A stretch of DNA of 60,000 nt from contig OX485803.1 of NCBI GenBank assembly GCA_950295325.1, positions 24,616,001-24,676,000 on the forward strand. Direction: 5' to 3'. Shown here one piece after another: positions 44,660 through 55,838 of this stretch. The notes beneath the pieces are model-generated. The model did not search any database and was not told where the DNA came from. It was given only the letters and a program-made list of their open reading frames with translations. Both the position numbers and the translations under genes were made by a program. Numbering within the stretch: position 1 is the first letter of the stretch; every line of letters starts with the position of its first letter. The DNA is from Polytrichum commune. Taxonomy: Eukaryota > Streptophyta > Polytrichopsida > Polytrichales > Polytrichaceae.

Positions 44660-47600
44660 ATGTGGATTTGTGGCAGTTTGGGCAGAGAGGAGGAAGCTAT
44701 GGTGTCGGTTTCGACAACACGCGCCTTGTGCCCTTCTGCATTGGCACTCTCTTCCTCTTCTTCAAGACAGGGTGCATTGCCTTCCTCACTATCTGGGAAT
44801 GCATTCCCCCGGCCTTCATCAGGTGCAGCCAAGGTATGTAATGCCAGCCCATAACATGTCATAGACATCCTATGTTGCATACATTCTATATTAAATCTGA
44901 CACATGTTACACCATATATGATGTTACAAACATCAATGGTTGCCATTCATCATCATCTCTTGCCATTGTGCAAGGCACCCAACTAAAGAAAGGGATCGAG
45001 GTGTCAGAGTTGTGCTCTCAATTTCCTCTAATGAAAACTATAATGCAAGATTTTCATTAATCTGCATCATGCTTAATATTGGGTGGGAAGAATTCTGGCT
45101 GACTCATCATCATGTCAGCCTTGTGTTCTCCGGGTGATGGGTTTGGTAGTTTTCTTCTCACACCATATGTTATCCAAATTGTGTTATTAGCAATGGACAT
45201 TTCCCAGAAGAAATTCAATCTCAGCTCAAGGACATTGTATAACGATATTCCCAGTTGATTTCGTGCATGATATTCCTGGGATTGCTATGAAATCATTAAG
45301 CCTATAGGATGATATACCACTGCATAGAACTAGTTTTGACTAGAACCTGGATTCCTATGAAATTTAACTGACCGATGATGTCAGTCTTGCTTCTCCGGGG
45401 TGGGGCTGCATTTCTTCTCACACCAGATATTTCGCAATGTGTGCAATTACAAATGGACATTTTCACGAAGAAAATCAACCTCAGCTCAAAGCAATTGCTA
45501 TATGTTTGTTCCAGTTGATTTGTTGCATGACCTTCCTAGAGGTCTATATACCATTATATACCACTGTATAGAACGAGTTCTGATTAGGACCTGGATTCCT
45601 GTTTTTCACTTTGATTTAAAATCCCAGGATTAAAAGATAGATCCTCTGATCACTTGCTGTGTACTTGATTAGGCTGGAGTCAGGTGCCAAGCTAGTGAAT
45701 CTGACGAAGTCGCATTGAACCGCCGAGAGATTGTTGTTGGTCTCTCAGCATCAGTATTGGCAGTGAGTCATTTCCGTCTTTGGTTTTGAAACCATGTATT
45801 ATTTAGTAGAATAATTTGAATGCTGTTGGGTGTACTGGAGGAGGCAATTAGGTCATGGATTATGCTTGAGACAGTAACACATGTTGATGCGATGTAATGG
45901 CTTACCTTCCTCAAGAGCAATTGTTGTGAAGATAGCTGTGAAAACTTGAGTTCTAATCGTGGATTTTCTTACTGTCTAACTCATTGACCTGTGCTGGTAA
46001 ATTATCTCAGGCTGGAGTCTTGACCTTGAGCCCTGCCACACAAGAAGCACAGGCAGCTGATTTAATTCAAAGGTCACAGCGCGCAGCGTTCCTGTGTATG
46101 TCGCTCTTATGAGCCTTTCTTTCTTCATTACTTCTGTCCACTTGATTGATCAAATCCTAAGCTCACAGATGCACATGCAGTGTGTGCGTCAGAAACTTGT
46201 GCTTTCGAGTGTTATGGTCAGTATAATAGGTATTACTCATTTGGTGAGTAGTCCTCGTTTTCACTGTCTAACATGTATGTGCTGTGTGATGTCTATGCAG
46301 CAAGTCTGAAGGACAAGCTCCGTGACGAGATTAAGGTACTTTTCTTCAACAGTTATTGACTTGTATATGCTCTCTGTTATGTGTGGTTCACCTTTCTACA
46401 TATGCTCAATAATCCTTTGTGCCCAGTTAATTTAGGGATTTAGTTATTTGGAAACGAAAATTCTAGAAAATTAGGAAAAATTTAGCAAACGAAGAAGTAG
46501 CTTATTGTGTCATCCAGTAATATATATATTTTCCCTTATTGGTATACTGCCGGCCTCTGATCTCATGTGTACGCTCAATGGTGCCGTGGATGCTGTAGGC
46601 ACAACCTGAGCTGGTCCCAGGATTGCTTCGGCTGGCGCTCAATGATGCCTTGACCTACGATAAGGTTGTGCCTCTTTAAAAGAATAGTTTTTCATTCATT
46701 GAGTATTTATTGGAATGTAGCATGTCTCAATATAAGCGCAATATAGCATTGTCTTATTCATGCTTTGATATGGTTGTTCGAATGTAGCCCAAAGGCTTAG
46801 GAGGATAGATATGGTATACAGACACATTTTGAAGGCATTGTGTGTGTTTCACATCTCTTTTTAGGCGTCCAAGACTGGTGGTGCAAATGGCTCTGTGCGG
46901 TACATATCTAACCATTTCGTTTTGACATGTCAAAATGCAAGTGACCAGCGGTTAATGTGGAATCAGTGTTGATACGAAGCCTTAACGGTGTATTATCTTA
47001 CCAGTGCTAACTCAACATTTAGCCAAATGATTCCTTCAACATCGATTCAACCCATAAATCAAACTTCCAGGTCTTGCTTGAATGTTAGAATATAGAAACA
47101 AAAGATCAAACTTGCAACCCTATTTTTGGTCAGAGTTGTGAAGTCAGTGTTGATATATGCATTTAGAGGTTTTGTAATGGGGGTGCTACCTTCACTCCAA
47201 AGAAATGAGCGAGTTCCGAGTACCTTGTTGGTATTATTAGCATTCTGCACCTAGGCCTGACTTTGGTGAGGTGCAGTGCAGAGCTTACTAGGCCAGAGAA
47301 TAAGGGGCTCGAAAAGGCCATTAGTTTCTTGGAAGATCTGAAGAAGAGGACCGATGAGGGGGCCAAAGGAGGCCCTATCTCATGGGCAGATCTTATCCAT
47401 GTTGCAGGTATGTATATGTTGCAGATCTCACCCAGCACAGCTAGGCCCTCTTTAGGGCCAGTTCACACATGGTCCCAAGCCCTAAGTCCCAAGTCACTTG
47501 AGGTCAATCCATGCATCTCAGCTGTAGAGAGCATGGAAGTTGGGACTTATTACTCCACATTGGTCCCAAGTCCTAAGTCCCAAGTATGACATGGATGCCT

Positions 47601-50600
47601 ACATGGCAGCACTTTCTGGAGGCGAGGCTTAGGACTTGTGTTGAGAGTTGTGTGGTACAAAAAAGCTAGACCCAACACTGAACACAAGTCCCGAGAATTT
47701 TTGCATAAAATAATCAAGATTTACTGTAACTTTAATGAATATGAGCCATACCTTAATGGTTTCTTGAGGGTTGGGACTTGGGACTTGGGACTTGGGACCC
47801 CATGTGAACTGGCCCTTAGACTGGGGAGTTTGAGAGCCTGAAGAGAGGAGCCTTCTCATTGGCGGAGAAGAGCCTATTACACATGCTTTTTTGCTGAATT
47901 CTTTGCTCTCTAGATTTTTGAGCTTTTAAGTTGTGAGATTGAATTTTTACCAGGCTTACAAGGCTTAGGTGGCGCCTCGATGGGTCCCATGGGGGAACGA
48001 GTATGAAAAGCTCTTGGTCAAAATTCTAAGCTACCTCCATGAATTAGCCTAGGAATGTCAAGAGTTTGGGCTCTCATCTGTGGGCCCAAAGTCAATGGGC
48101 TTTCAGCATTCTTTGGCTTGTCATGAAATGTTTCTTTGTTTAGTATCATTTCCCCCTGGATATCTCACTTTGGGCATGGCCGCTGTTTGTTCGCGCAAAC
48201 AAAGAATTTGGAGAGCTTGAATATTGCCCAAGCTCTCAACTGTTTGAGCTTTGGATGAAACCTTGCCAACTCCAAGCATCAAACTGCTAGAAATTGCAAG
48301 TTCGAGCTCTCAACTCGAGCTTTAGTGTAAATAGGGCCTTAGGTGTTCTTGCCCTTGATGGTTCTCCTGCTGTTGTTGTCACCCAATTTCGGAGGGAGGA
48401 CAATGTTATGGGCATTGCGAAGGAACAGATTACTTATCCATTTTTGTGTGTTGGTCACTGCATTTGAAACTGAGATTTGATTATGCTGGGTATGATGAAT
48501 AGCACAATCTGCTGTGAAGAGGACATTCCTCCAGGCTGCTGCTCGCAAGTGTGGTGGTGACGAAAAGAGAGGAGATCAACTCTACACTGCATATGGTTCC
48601 AGTGGCCAGGTTAGTTTTCATCAACACTGTTGGGATCTCTCTATCTCTTTTTACTGATTGGCACAGCTATGAATTGCGTAACAGATGCAACGAGACCTAC
48701 CACGGGTTGTAGTGGGTGCCTAACCTACTAAAACCAATGGCAGGACGACGTGTGTCTATTCCCAGACATAGTGGTCCAGCCATGATAGGATCATCAATTA
48801 CATATTGAAATGTGCCTCCTTGTATGCAATCAAGATTATACACGTCAGCAAAATTACATGGCCTTACCACTACTACAGTCTGTTGTATAGAGGCAAGGAC
48901 AATGTATTGGGGACTGAGGTAATGAACTAGGTCATAGATGTGAGGAGACCTGCCACATGCTGTAGGAGGCATCCAACCTACTACAACCAAATCGTAGGGC
49001 GATGTGTGTCTATTATCGGACGTAGTGGTCAGGCCATGATAGGGTCCTCAATTACACATGATGATGTGATTCCTTGTATTCAATCAAGAATAGACTTAGC
49101 AAAATCACTAAATGTTAATTGTAAATATTTTTTCACTTTGAAAAATTACTTATGTTGAGGAATAGTATCATACTGGCAATTTGGGACGTGAAACTATAAA
49201 ACCTCTAGGCATCTAGTTTAAGCCCTTCGCAAATAGCATGTATGACACTAAATACCATAAACGGTGTACAATAGTTCTGATGGATGGAGATGATGACAGT
49301 GAATGGGGGACTGAGGTTGGTGGTTGCTTTCAACAGTGGGGTCAGTTTGACAAGTTACTAGGTCGTGCTGAGGCATCAGAGGCGGATCCAGAAGGCAGAG
49401 TACCAGTGTGGGAGACAGCCTCTACGACAGAAATCAAGGAGAAGTTTGCTCCTTTGGGCTTCAAGCCAAGACAGGTGAATACTGATTATCAATTGTTGTT
49501 TGAAGGGAGGTTCACACACAGTTTTCAACTTGAGTGGTTTGTGGTTATGATTAATTGGGCCCATTTTTAACACAACTAAGAATTTTTTCATTCCTACACA
49601 ACTACTACTTTTAATTGAAGAGTGAATTCGACCTCTATGATCGTCCCTCCTATTGGTGCTATCTGTGGAGTGGAGACAAACAATTTATGGATTTCAGTGA
49701 ACAGTTTGTGTAAGTGTGATTGCCGTCTACATCCTTCTCTCCCATGCTTTAATCTTGAAGTTCTTTTCTGGTGCCCTGTAGTAACTACAAACAAAATAGA
49801 GCTCTTGAAAGTAAATTACAACCATCGCAACTACTATTAAATAGTCCTACTAGAGTGGGCCACAGTAATTTTTCAGAGCCCATGCTAATTCTCATAATGA
49901 GAATAAATGTGGGCCACAATAATTTTCAACCTATGCTAATATTCTAGTAGAAAATTAGCGTGGGCCACATTAATTGTTGTTCTAGAAAATTAGTGTGGGT
50001 GATTTTTTGTTTTTTTGGTGCTACTTTTGATGGAAGGTGACTATTTTATTTTATGTAAGGTGTTGATCAAAAGGTCTCAAGGAGGACTGAGGGGAAGACT
50101 TGGGGTCTAGGACTCGCATTATATCCATCCGGATTGACTAGACAATCAGAGTGGACCATGTTAATTATTTCCACGCTAATCTTCCACCTACAGTATTAGG
50201 GCTATTCAGTGTACTCTCAATTACACCCAATGCTGTAGTTGGGCAAGGTACAGAATAGTTGTGGATGTGCTGGTCATCAAAACACCTTCTCTCACCTAAC
50301 CCCACAAAAATAGAACCAAAGAAAGTGAAGTGCAACCATCAACTACTTGAGCCGATTGGCTGCCTTCATTTTTTTGTTTAGAGCACTATGAGAGTGGTAC
50401 ATTATAACTGGTCTGACATCAACATTGGTTCATACAGATCACTGTTTTATCTGCATTCTTTGGTGACGACCAAGCTGCCACAGAAGCTAAATTTGCAGCA
50501 GATCCTGAGTTTGCACCGTGGGTGAAGAAGTACCAAGACAGCAGAGAAACAATTTCACAAACCGATTACGAGGTAAGGGCACTTTTCTACACACCTTCAT

Positions 50601-51175
50601 AATCATTCAGCAGAATAAATGGAAGTCATCCATTTATCAATTTTCCTAATTCAGCTACTTATTTCAAATGGACACCTAATGTATTTGAGTGGTATGTGGT
50701 TTGGTGTGGCTCCAAGAACGGATACCAAAGAGACGTGTGTTAAAAACCACATGTGGTATGTGGTTTGGACTGTGTGCTCAAAATCTAATAACCATTCTAG
50801 ACTCAATAGTCAACATAATTGGAGGGACCTATATGATCATTTAACAAGCACAAGAATCATCTTCACTTTATAATAAATAAGATACTCATATGAGCTCCAA
50901 AAATTATGAGGAAATTGGCTACAGCCTCGATTATTGAATTGCTCACCATCTTGTACTTGTCGCGAGTTTCATATCCTAGGAGAAGTTGTCTAGTCGGCAA
51001 AAGTAACCATTTAAGACTCATCTACTTTAGTCGTAAAGAGAGTTCTGATATGGAGGCATGGATATTGGTGTGACAGGTGGACCTCATCACTGCCTTCACA
51101 AAACTCAGTGTCCTCGGCCAAACTATCAACTATGAAGCGTACACATACAAGCCAAAGGCCAATCTGAGGTTCTAG
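44660..51175 (+). CDS. APX4: thylakoid lumenal TL29 / APX4 ascorbate-peroxidase-like protein, 11 exons
   Basis: Exons: 44660-44833, 45673-45762, 46011-46095, 46301-46335, 46599-46664, 46865-46899, 47271-47407, 48503-48609, 49337-49474, 50438-50572, 51077-51175. Frames join to 366 residues (353 if ATG 44699 is used). A Ser-rich chloroplast transit segment is followed by NRREIVVGLSASVLA...EAQA|AD, a twin-arginine lumen signal. The mature part has AQPELVPGLLRLALNDALTY, KTGGANGSVR, RPENKGLEKAISFLEDLKK, GPISWADLIHVAG, YTAYGSSGQWGQFDKLLGR, ADPEGRVPVWE and ISQTDYEVDLITAFTKLSVL, block by block as in Arabidopsis TL29. The family belongs to class I peroxidases but lacks the haem/ascorbate residues and is associated with photosystem II. 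Introns hold a MITE and tandem duplications; all GT-AG. Confidence 0.93.
45100..45603. repeat. tandem duplication of about 257 bp in TL29 intron 1
   Basis: Two diverged units near 45100-45357 and 45370-45603 share 'cttctcacacca.at.tt', 'tcagctcaa', 'ccagttgatt', 'acctggattcct'. Confidence 0.75.
47455..47815. mobile_element. PIF/Harbinger-type MITE 'A', copy 2, in TL29 intron 7
   Basis: 361 bp. Ends GGGCCAGTTCACA / TGTGAACTGGCCC, with TTA at 47452-47454 and 47816-47818. Same family as 31173-31888 but without the inserted element. Intronic, so tolerated by TL29. Confidence 0.9.
48685..49110. repeat. tandem duplication of about 258 bp in TL29 intron 8
   Basis: Two units share 'gagacct.ccac', 'gtgtgtctatt', 'catagtggtc.agccatgatagg', 'tccttgtat.caatcaaga'. 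Confidence 0.75.
49195..49268. mobile_element. fragment of MITE E end in TL29 intron 8
   Basis: The reverse complement matches the left end of MITE E: 'tatttagtgtca', 'ctatttgc.aaggg', 'taaactagatgcctagaggt'. It lies 70 bp before exon 9. Confidence 0.7.
50698..51030. repeat. dispersed repeat in TL29 intron 10 (copy 1)
   Basis: Matches 55285-55590 in the same orientation: 'ggtgtggct.caagaa', 'ttggactg.gtg.tcaaaat', 'gacctatatga', 'catatcctagga', ending near AAGACTCATCTAC. Confidence 0.8.
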
Positions 51176-51727
51176 GGGCACTATGTACGTAGGTTTGTGT
51201 TTCTTTCAGAGGAAGCGGGAGTCTGTCATCTACAGTCCCTACCATCAATTTGTGTGGTTGCAATGGGATTATATGAGGCTTTTTTTCCTTTTGGTTCGCC
51301 AATAAATGCAAGGATCTTGTTGTGTCACTCAGTCATCTATATTCATTGCCTAAGGCTATGGGCCGAAGAGTACTTATTGTTTATTCACCCTCAAAAAGGG
51401 GACACAAGATTTCTCAGTAGGAAATCTCGATGACAATGTGTTGGTACCAAATGCTACAGGTGAAAGTGAAGCTGCCCTTTGTCTACTGCTTGTCAATCTG
51501 CTAAACAGTCAGTGCTTCATTATTGATCACTACATAGCTAATATCGCCCGATGAGTGAGTCATATCTGTTGTAACTCATGTTCTGGCTATGACTATGTCG
51601 AATGCATGCATATGGAAGTGCTTGCATGGCATTGGGTTGCTATGTACATTACTAGCTTGGACTCGTGCTGGCCTGGCCTGGCCCACTCGTGCATATAATT
51701 TAGGAATTGTGAAGGATTCATAGTAAT
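51176..51727. other. 3' flank of TL29
   Basis: Short frames only; nothing recognised. Confidence 0.4.
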
Positions 51728-51875
51728 TTAACATTATTCAGATCCATAACAGTGTTCTGTGGGACTCACAATATTCTACGGAATATTCCTCCCATTCAAT
51801 TTGAACATGGAGAATATTCCCTGGAATATTGTGAGTCCCATAGAACACTGTTATGGATCTGAATAATGTAATTAA
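51728..51875. mobile_element. small foldback MITE 'G', copy 2
   Basis: Near-perfect inverted arms of about 45 bp starting ACATTATTCAGATCCATAAC, with one mismatch. A TA microsatellite follows at about 51888-51901. Homologous to 41388-41540. Confidence 0.85.
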
Positions 51876-51901
51876 TGTCTTTTCATTATATATATATATA
51901 A

Positions 51902-53487
51902 ATGATTTTATTTGATTTTTCCTCCCTTCAAACACCCCCTCCTCCTAACCCTAGCCATGGCCATTTCTCTGGGCTTGTTGCACCCTGTGCACATGACTTA
52001 CAACTTGATATGGTTTCAAGACGGATGTAATGTATACACTCACATTGATTGTTGGAAATAGCGAAGCTTACCATGGGCAATGCTATAGCTCGGGGTGTGC
52101 ACTACTTTGCTCATACTATCTGCGACAAATGAATGTTTTCAATGTTATAAGTAATATGCATATTCTTACAATATTACACATAGTTGGTGGATATTCTAGA
52201 CATATTCTTTAAATGAATTGACTTGATCCTATTTTCTACTTATCTTTTAATGATTACATGGATCCCTGGTATTATATCCCATGTGTTTTCCAATATATGT
52301 TCTAAATGACCCCCCCCTATCGAGCCTATAGTTTGACCTACATTAAACACCATTGTTCATGAAAATAGTATGTAATCTTACTTACACGTGGCATGTCCAT
52401 GTGATATATGCACCTCCTTCCCCTAGGTTGGAGGTCTTTCAAATACACATTATTTTCAATCAAAAATAAAAGTGAGTTAAGCCCTACAATGTGGACATAT
52501 GATGTTAGACATTATTGGTTTGTAAGTAGTGTACACCCTCAATATTATCCTCAAATTTTTAGTGTACAAATATTAAGTTGAACACTATAGTCCACAATGT
52601 TTACCATAAACAATTCAATTGGTTTCACAAATTAGAAGTTTAGGGAAGTAATATTAAAGTATTTAATAACAAATGAAAACTTTGTAGCATTACATTTCTA
52701 AAGGATAAGTAGATTTGCTACAAAACCTTTTTGCTATCTAAAGAAATTAGTTTCCATAGTAAATCACATTTTCTTTTTAGTTCTTCTTGGTTTATCATTT
52801 ATCCACCCATTTCCAATCAATGAAATGAAATCGATTTTAAAGTCCGGGAAGCCAAAAGACTAATGGGAATGAGTGTCCATTAGGGTGGTTTCAAACCGAT
52901 TAATTCCCTAGAGCAGTAGAGTGTAGTAGCTTCCTTGAGATAGAGGTTGATGTCAACTTGATGATGCAATTGAAAGAAAGACTTGAGGCTTCATGATAAT
53001 ACATTCTTAAATAGTGATGAAAACTTATTTCTAATGAAATCATAATCACTTGGTAGAATTTACAACCAATAACTTGCAAGTTTGCAATTGTAAAAATGTG
53101 GTAGACAAATAAGGAGAGAGAGGGAACCATTGTATATAGGTGTACCTCTCACCTATTTAATATAAAAAACTTGACTTCCGATAGGTTTGTAGCTAATGGA
53201 TCTCAACTAACTTCGAGTAGACTAACTTGGGGTCTTTTAAAGCTAATCACGATGTCAAATCAATTAAAAATAATAATTTTTGGGTTGCATACTACTTAAG
53301 AGCTTTTATGTTGGATGAATGAGTGGTCCACTTGTACATGATAATTTCCTCTCTCCGACTTATCAAGTTTTTAGTCTCACCATTCAACTTACGAATATAT
53401 GTAGTTTCATTTACTTCAGAAAATGGGAATGTGCATGCAACAATATAGAAGAAGAAGAGAAACTTCGGTCTCCGTTAGGAGGCCGAT
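51902..53487. other. intergenic, no gene recognised
   Basis: AT-rich with no recognisable coding region. Confidence 0.4.
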
Positions 53488-53605
53488 GTGAATGAAGTGT
53501 CTGTTCGTTGCACCCCTAGACCTATGCCCACTGGGCAAAGGAATAGAGGTATAGAACTACTTCCCCCTTTCGAGAGTAGACACTATAGTCACAAGTAACC
53601 AGTAA
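53488..53605. repeat. dispersed repeat, copy 2 (inverted relative to 40440-40560)
   Basis: Shares 'tgcccact.g', 'ccctttcgag', 'agacactatagt' with the reverse complement of copy 1. Confidence 0.6.
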
Positions 53606-53870
53606 CAGATAGAACCAGTACCCAATAAGGACTGGTTAGTCTTGGATGCAACAATATACAATAAACTTAAATGGGTATGTTAGTCCCTCTAATGCCCCCC
53701 CCCATGTAGCCCACGACCCAAGCCCCTTACATGCTCCATGAGCACCACCTAGGCAACCCATAGGCTGTTGCACATGCCCACTTTCTTTTTTGGGAATGTA
53801 TGAATTTATGCAACCTAAATATGTTACATTGTAAGTAAGTAGCTCAAGGGTCGGTGTTGTGTGTGTTGAC

Positions 53871-54626
53871 TACACTAAAATTATGTTTAGTGTCACCAAT
53901 TCTATTTGTCTTGCTCATTACTAATTGTAAACCACTTTAGTAGTGTCACCAACAATTATTGTATACCAAACACTATTTGTCATTCCTTGTTAGAAAATCT
54001 GGGCATTATAGATTCACAATGTTGCAGTTAATGTCACATACTAAGTGATTTTTTTAATCCAAATTTCAATCATGCATGGCATTATTTAATTACATAAATG
54101 GTAGTTGTAGAATGTGCCAAATTTTGTTTCAATAATTTGGCATAGAATTCATTCAAATTTCTACCATTCATGATAGTATTTGTAAATCACACTTTGATAT
54201 ACCAAAGTTTGTTTCAATAATTGGCATTTGGATGAACAAAAAGTAAGTTGGGATGACATTAGTTGTGAACTTATTCATAAGAAGTGTTATTGTAAGAGTA
54301 TAGATGTCAAAACAAACATATACTATTGAGTAAAATTTAACATTGATCCAGAAATTAAGTTTACAATGAATAAGTGTTTACTTATATATCAATCTCTGTC
54401 TAGCTCTAACTTCAAGTTCTATTTTTGAATTGAAGTTATTTTAGACTAATTCTATCTTTGAACTGAAGCTATCTATCTTAGACTACTTCTATCTTTGAAC
54501 TGAAGTTATCTTAGACTAGCGAGTGTACATCCGAGCTTCTAACTGGGCTTAGCCCATGACAGTTATCAAAAAAGTTACTATAGTGACATAAAATACCATA
54601 TGATACTAAATACAATTCCTAGTGTA
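53871..54626. mobile_element. probable MITE with TACACTA ends
   Basis: TACACTAAAAATTATGTTTA at the left, and at the right the reverse complement of TACACTAGGAATTGTATTTA, about 22 of 26 bases alike. It contains a minisatellite at 54400-54520 (three units of about 50 bp with 'ctatctttgaactgaag'). Confidence 0.5.
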
Positions 54627-55045
54627 ATGAGGTTGGGTATTGATTGAACATGTAAGCGGCTACTTGGGAGGACACATGCCAATCATAACATGTAGTTAAC
54701 TAGATTTAGTGACACTTAATGCATGAGATGGCAGATAGTGCCAGAGTTAGTAAGTGGTGTGTTGGCTTGCGGAGGGATTAAGCCATATGGTATTCTATTC
54801 ATAGGGTTAACATGGAAAGTTTTGGGCCAACATGCCATAAATGGGAATGGCAAGATTTGAGGTTGTGGCAAGATGAATCAAGGGTAGGATGGTTGAGAAA
54901 TAGGCTAGGTGTGGACTTATTAAGGCTATAATTTTTTTGCGTTGCAGTTAGGTAGTGGCCTAGTCAAGGCCCCCCTATATGACAACATTGAGAAGCTACT
55001 ACATCTAATGAAAATCATTGCCTACTACATCCACGCCATAGTGAA

Positions 55046-55047
55046 AA

Positions 55048-55102
<55 letters not shown>

Positions 55103-55105
55103 ATA
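55046..55105. repeat. (AAAT)n microsatellite
   Basis: About 15 uninterrupted tetranucleotide units. Confidence 0.95.
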
Positions 55106-55284
55106 CAATGTGGTTGCATTTGCTAAGGCATACATGCCACATCTTTAACAATTTGGATGCTTTGTATCGGCTTAAGCACCCTCTACATATAGATGTCCAA
55201 TGTTTTCACAATTGCGATGTTGTGCTAAGGTAGAGATGCCTAATTTGGTTGCTTAATCCCTTAATCGACACCTGTGTTTGGTTG

Positions 55285-55590
55285 TATGGTGTGGCTTCAA
55301 GAATGTTTGCCATGTATTTGAAAGAGCTTGGACTGCGTGTTCAAAATATGATAACCATTCTTGACTCAATAATCAATAGAATTGGGGGCGGGGACCTATA
55401 TGACCATTAATGAACACGAGAACCTTCACTTTGAGAATGAATAAGATATTCATACGAGCTCCGAAAAATATGAGGACAGTGGATCTGGATTTCCTAACCA
55501 TCTCTCATAAGTTACTAGGTAATCGCATACTTCATATCCTAGGAAAACTGGGCTAGTCGGAAAAAGTGACCATTGAAGACCCATCTACCT
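55285..55590. repeat. dispersed repeat (copy 2) downstream of the PAL-like gene
   Basis: Homologous to 50698-51030. It ends with AAGACCCATCTAC at 55576-55588, next to the half-element that closes the PAL-like frame. Confidence 0.8.
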
Positions 55591-55639
55591 TTTTCTTTGT
55601 CTTTCCACAAGAGTTTTACACCTGGGAACAGCGTCCAGG

Positions 55640-55838
55640 GAGATTGCTGGGCATAATCGGTTCGGTTGAGAATCTAGTCTTACATGTTGACATCTTTCGG
55701 GTTTTCTTTAGGATTGTTGAGGAGCATTCTGTAAATTCTTCAAAATGGATCGGCAACTTTCTCGAAGTCTTGAACTCCAACGGGTTATTTCTGAAACGCA
55801 ACCGGTTCATCTGTAACTAGCGATCGGTTCTCCCGGTT
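55640..55838. mobile_element. half of foldback element 'H' at the 3' end of the PAL-like gene
   Basis: Homologous to 40900-41100 ('gggcataatcggtt', 'acatgttgacatc', 'aaccggttcat.tgtaact', 'ggttctccc'). It overlaps the last roughly 17 codons and supplies the stop codon of the PAL-like gene. Confidence 0.8.

Noticed and set aside
44329-44946. 205-codon minus-strand frame over TL29 exon 1
   Set aside because: It is antisense to a well-supported transit-peptide exon and shows no motif.
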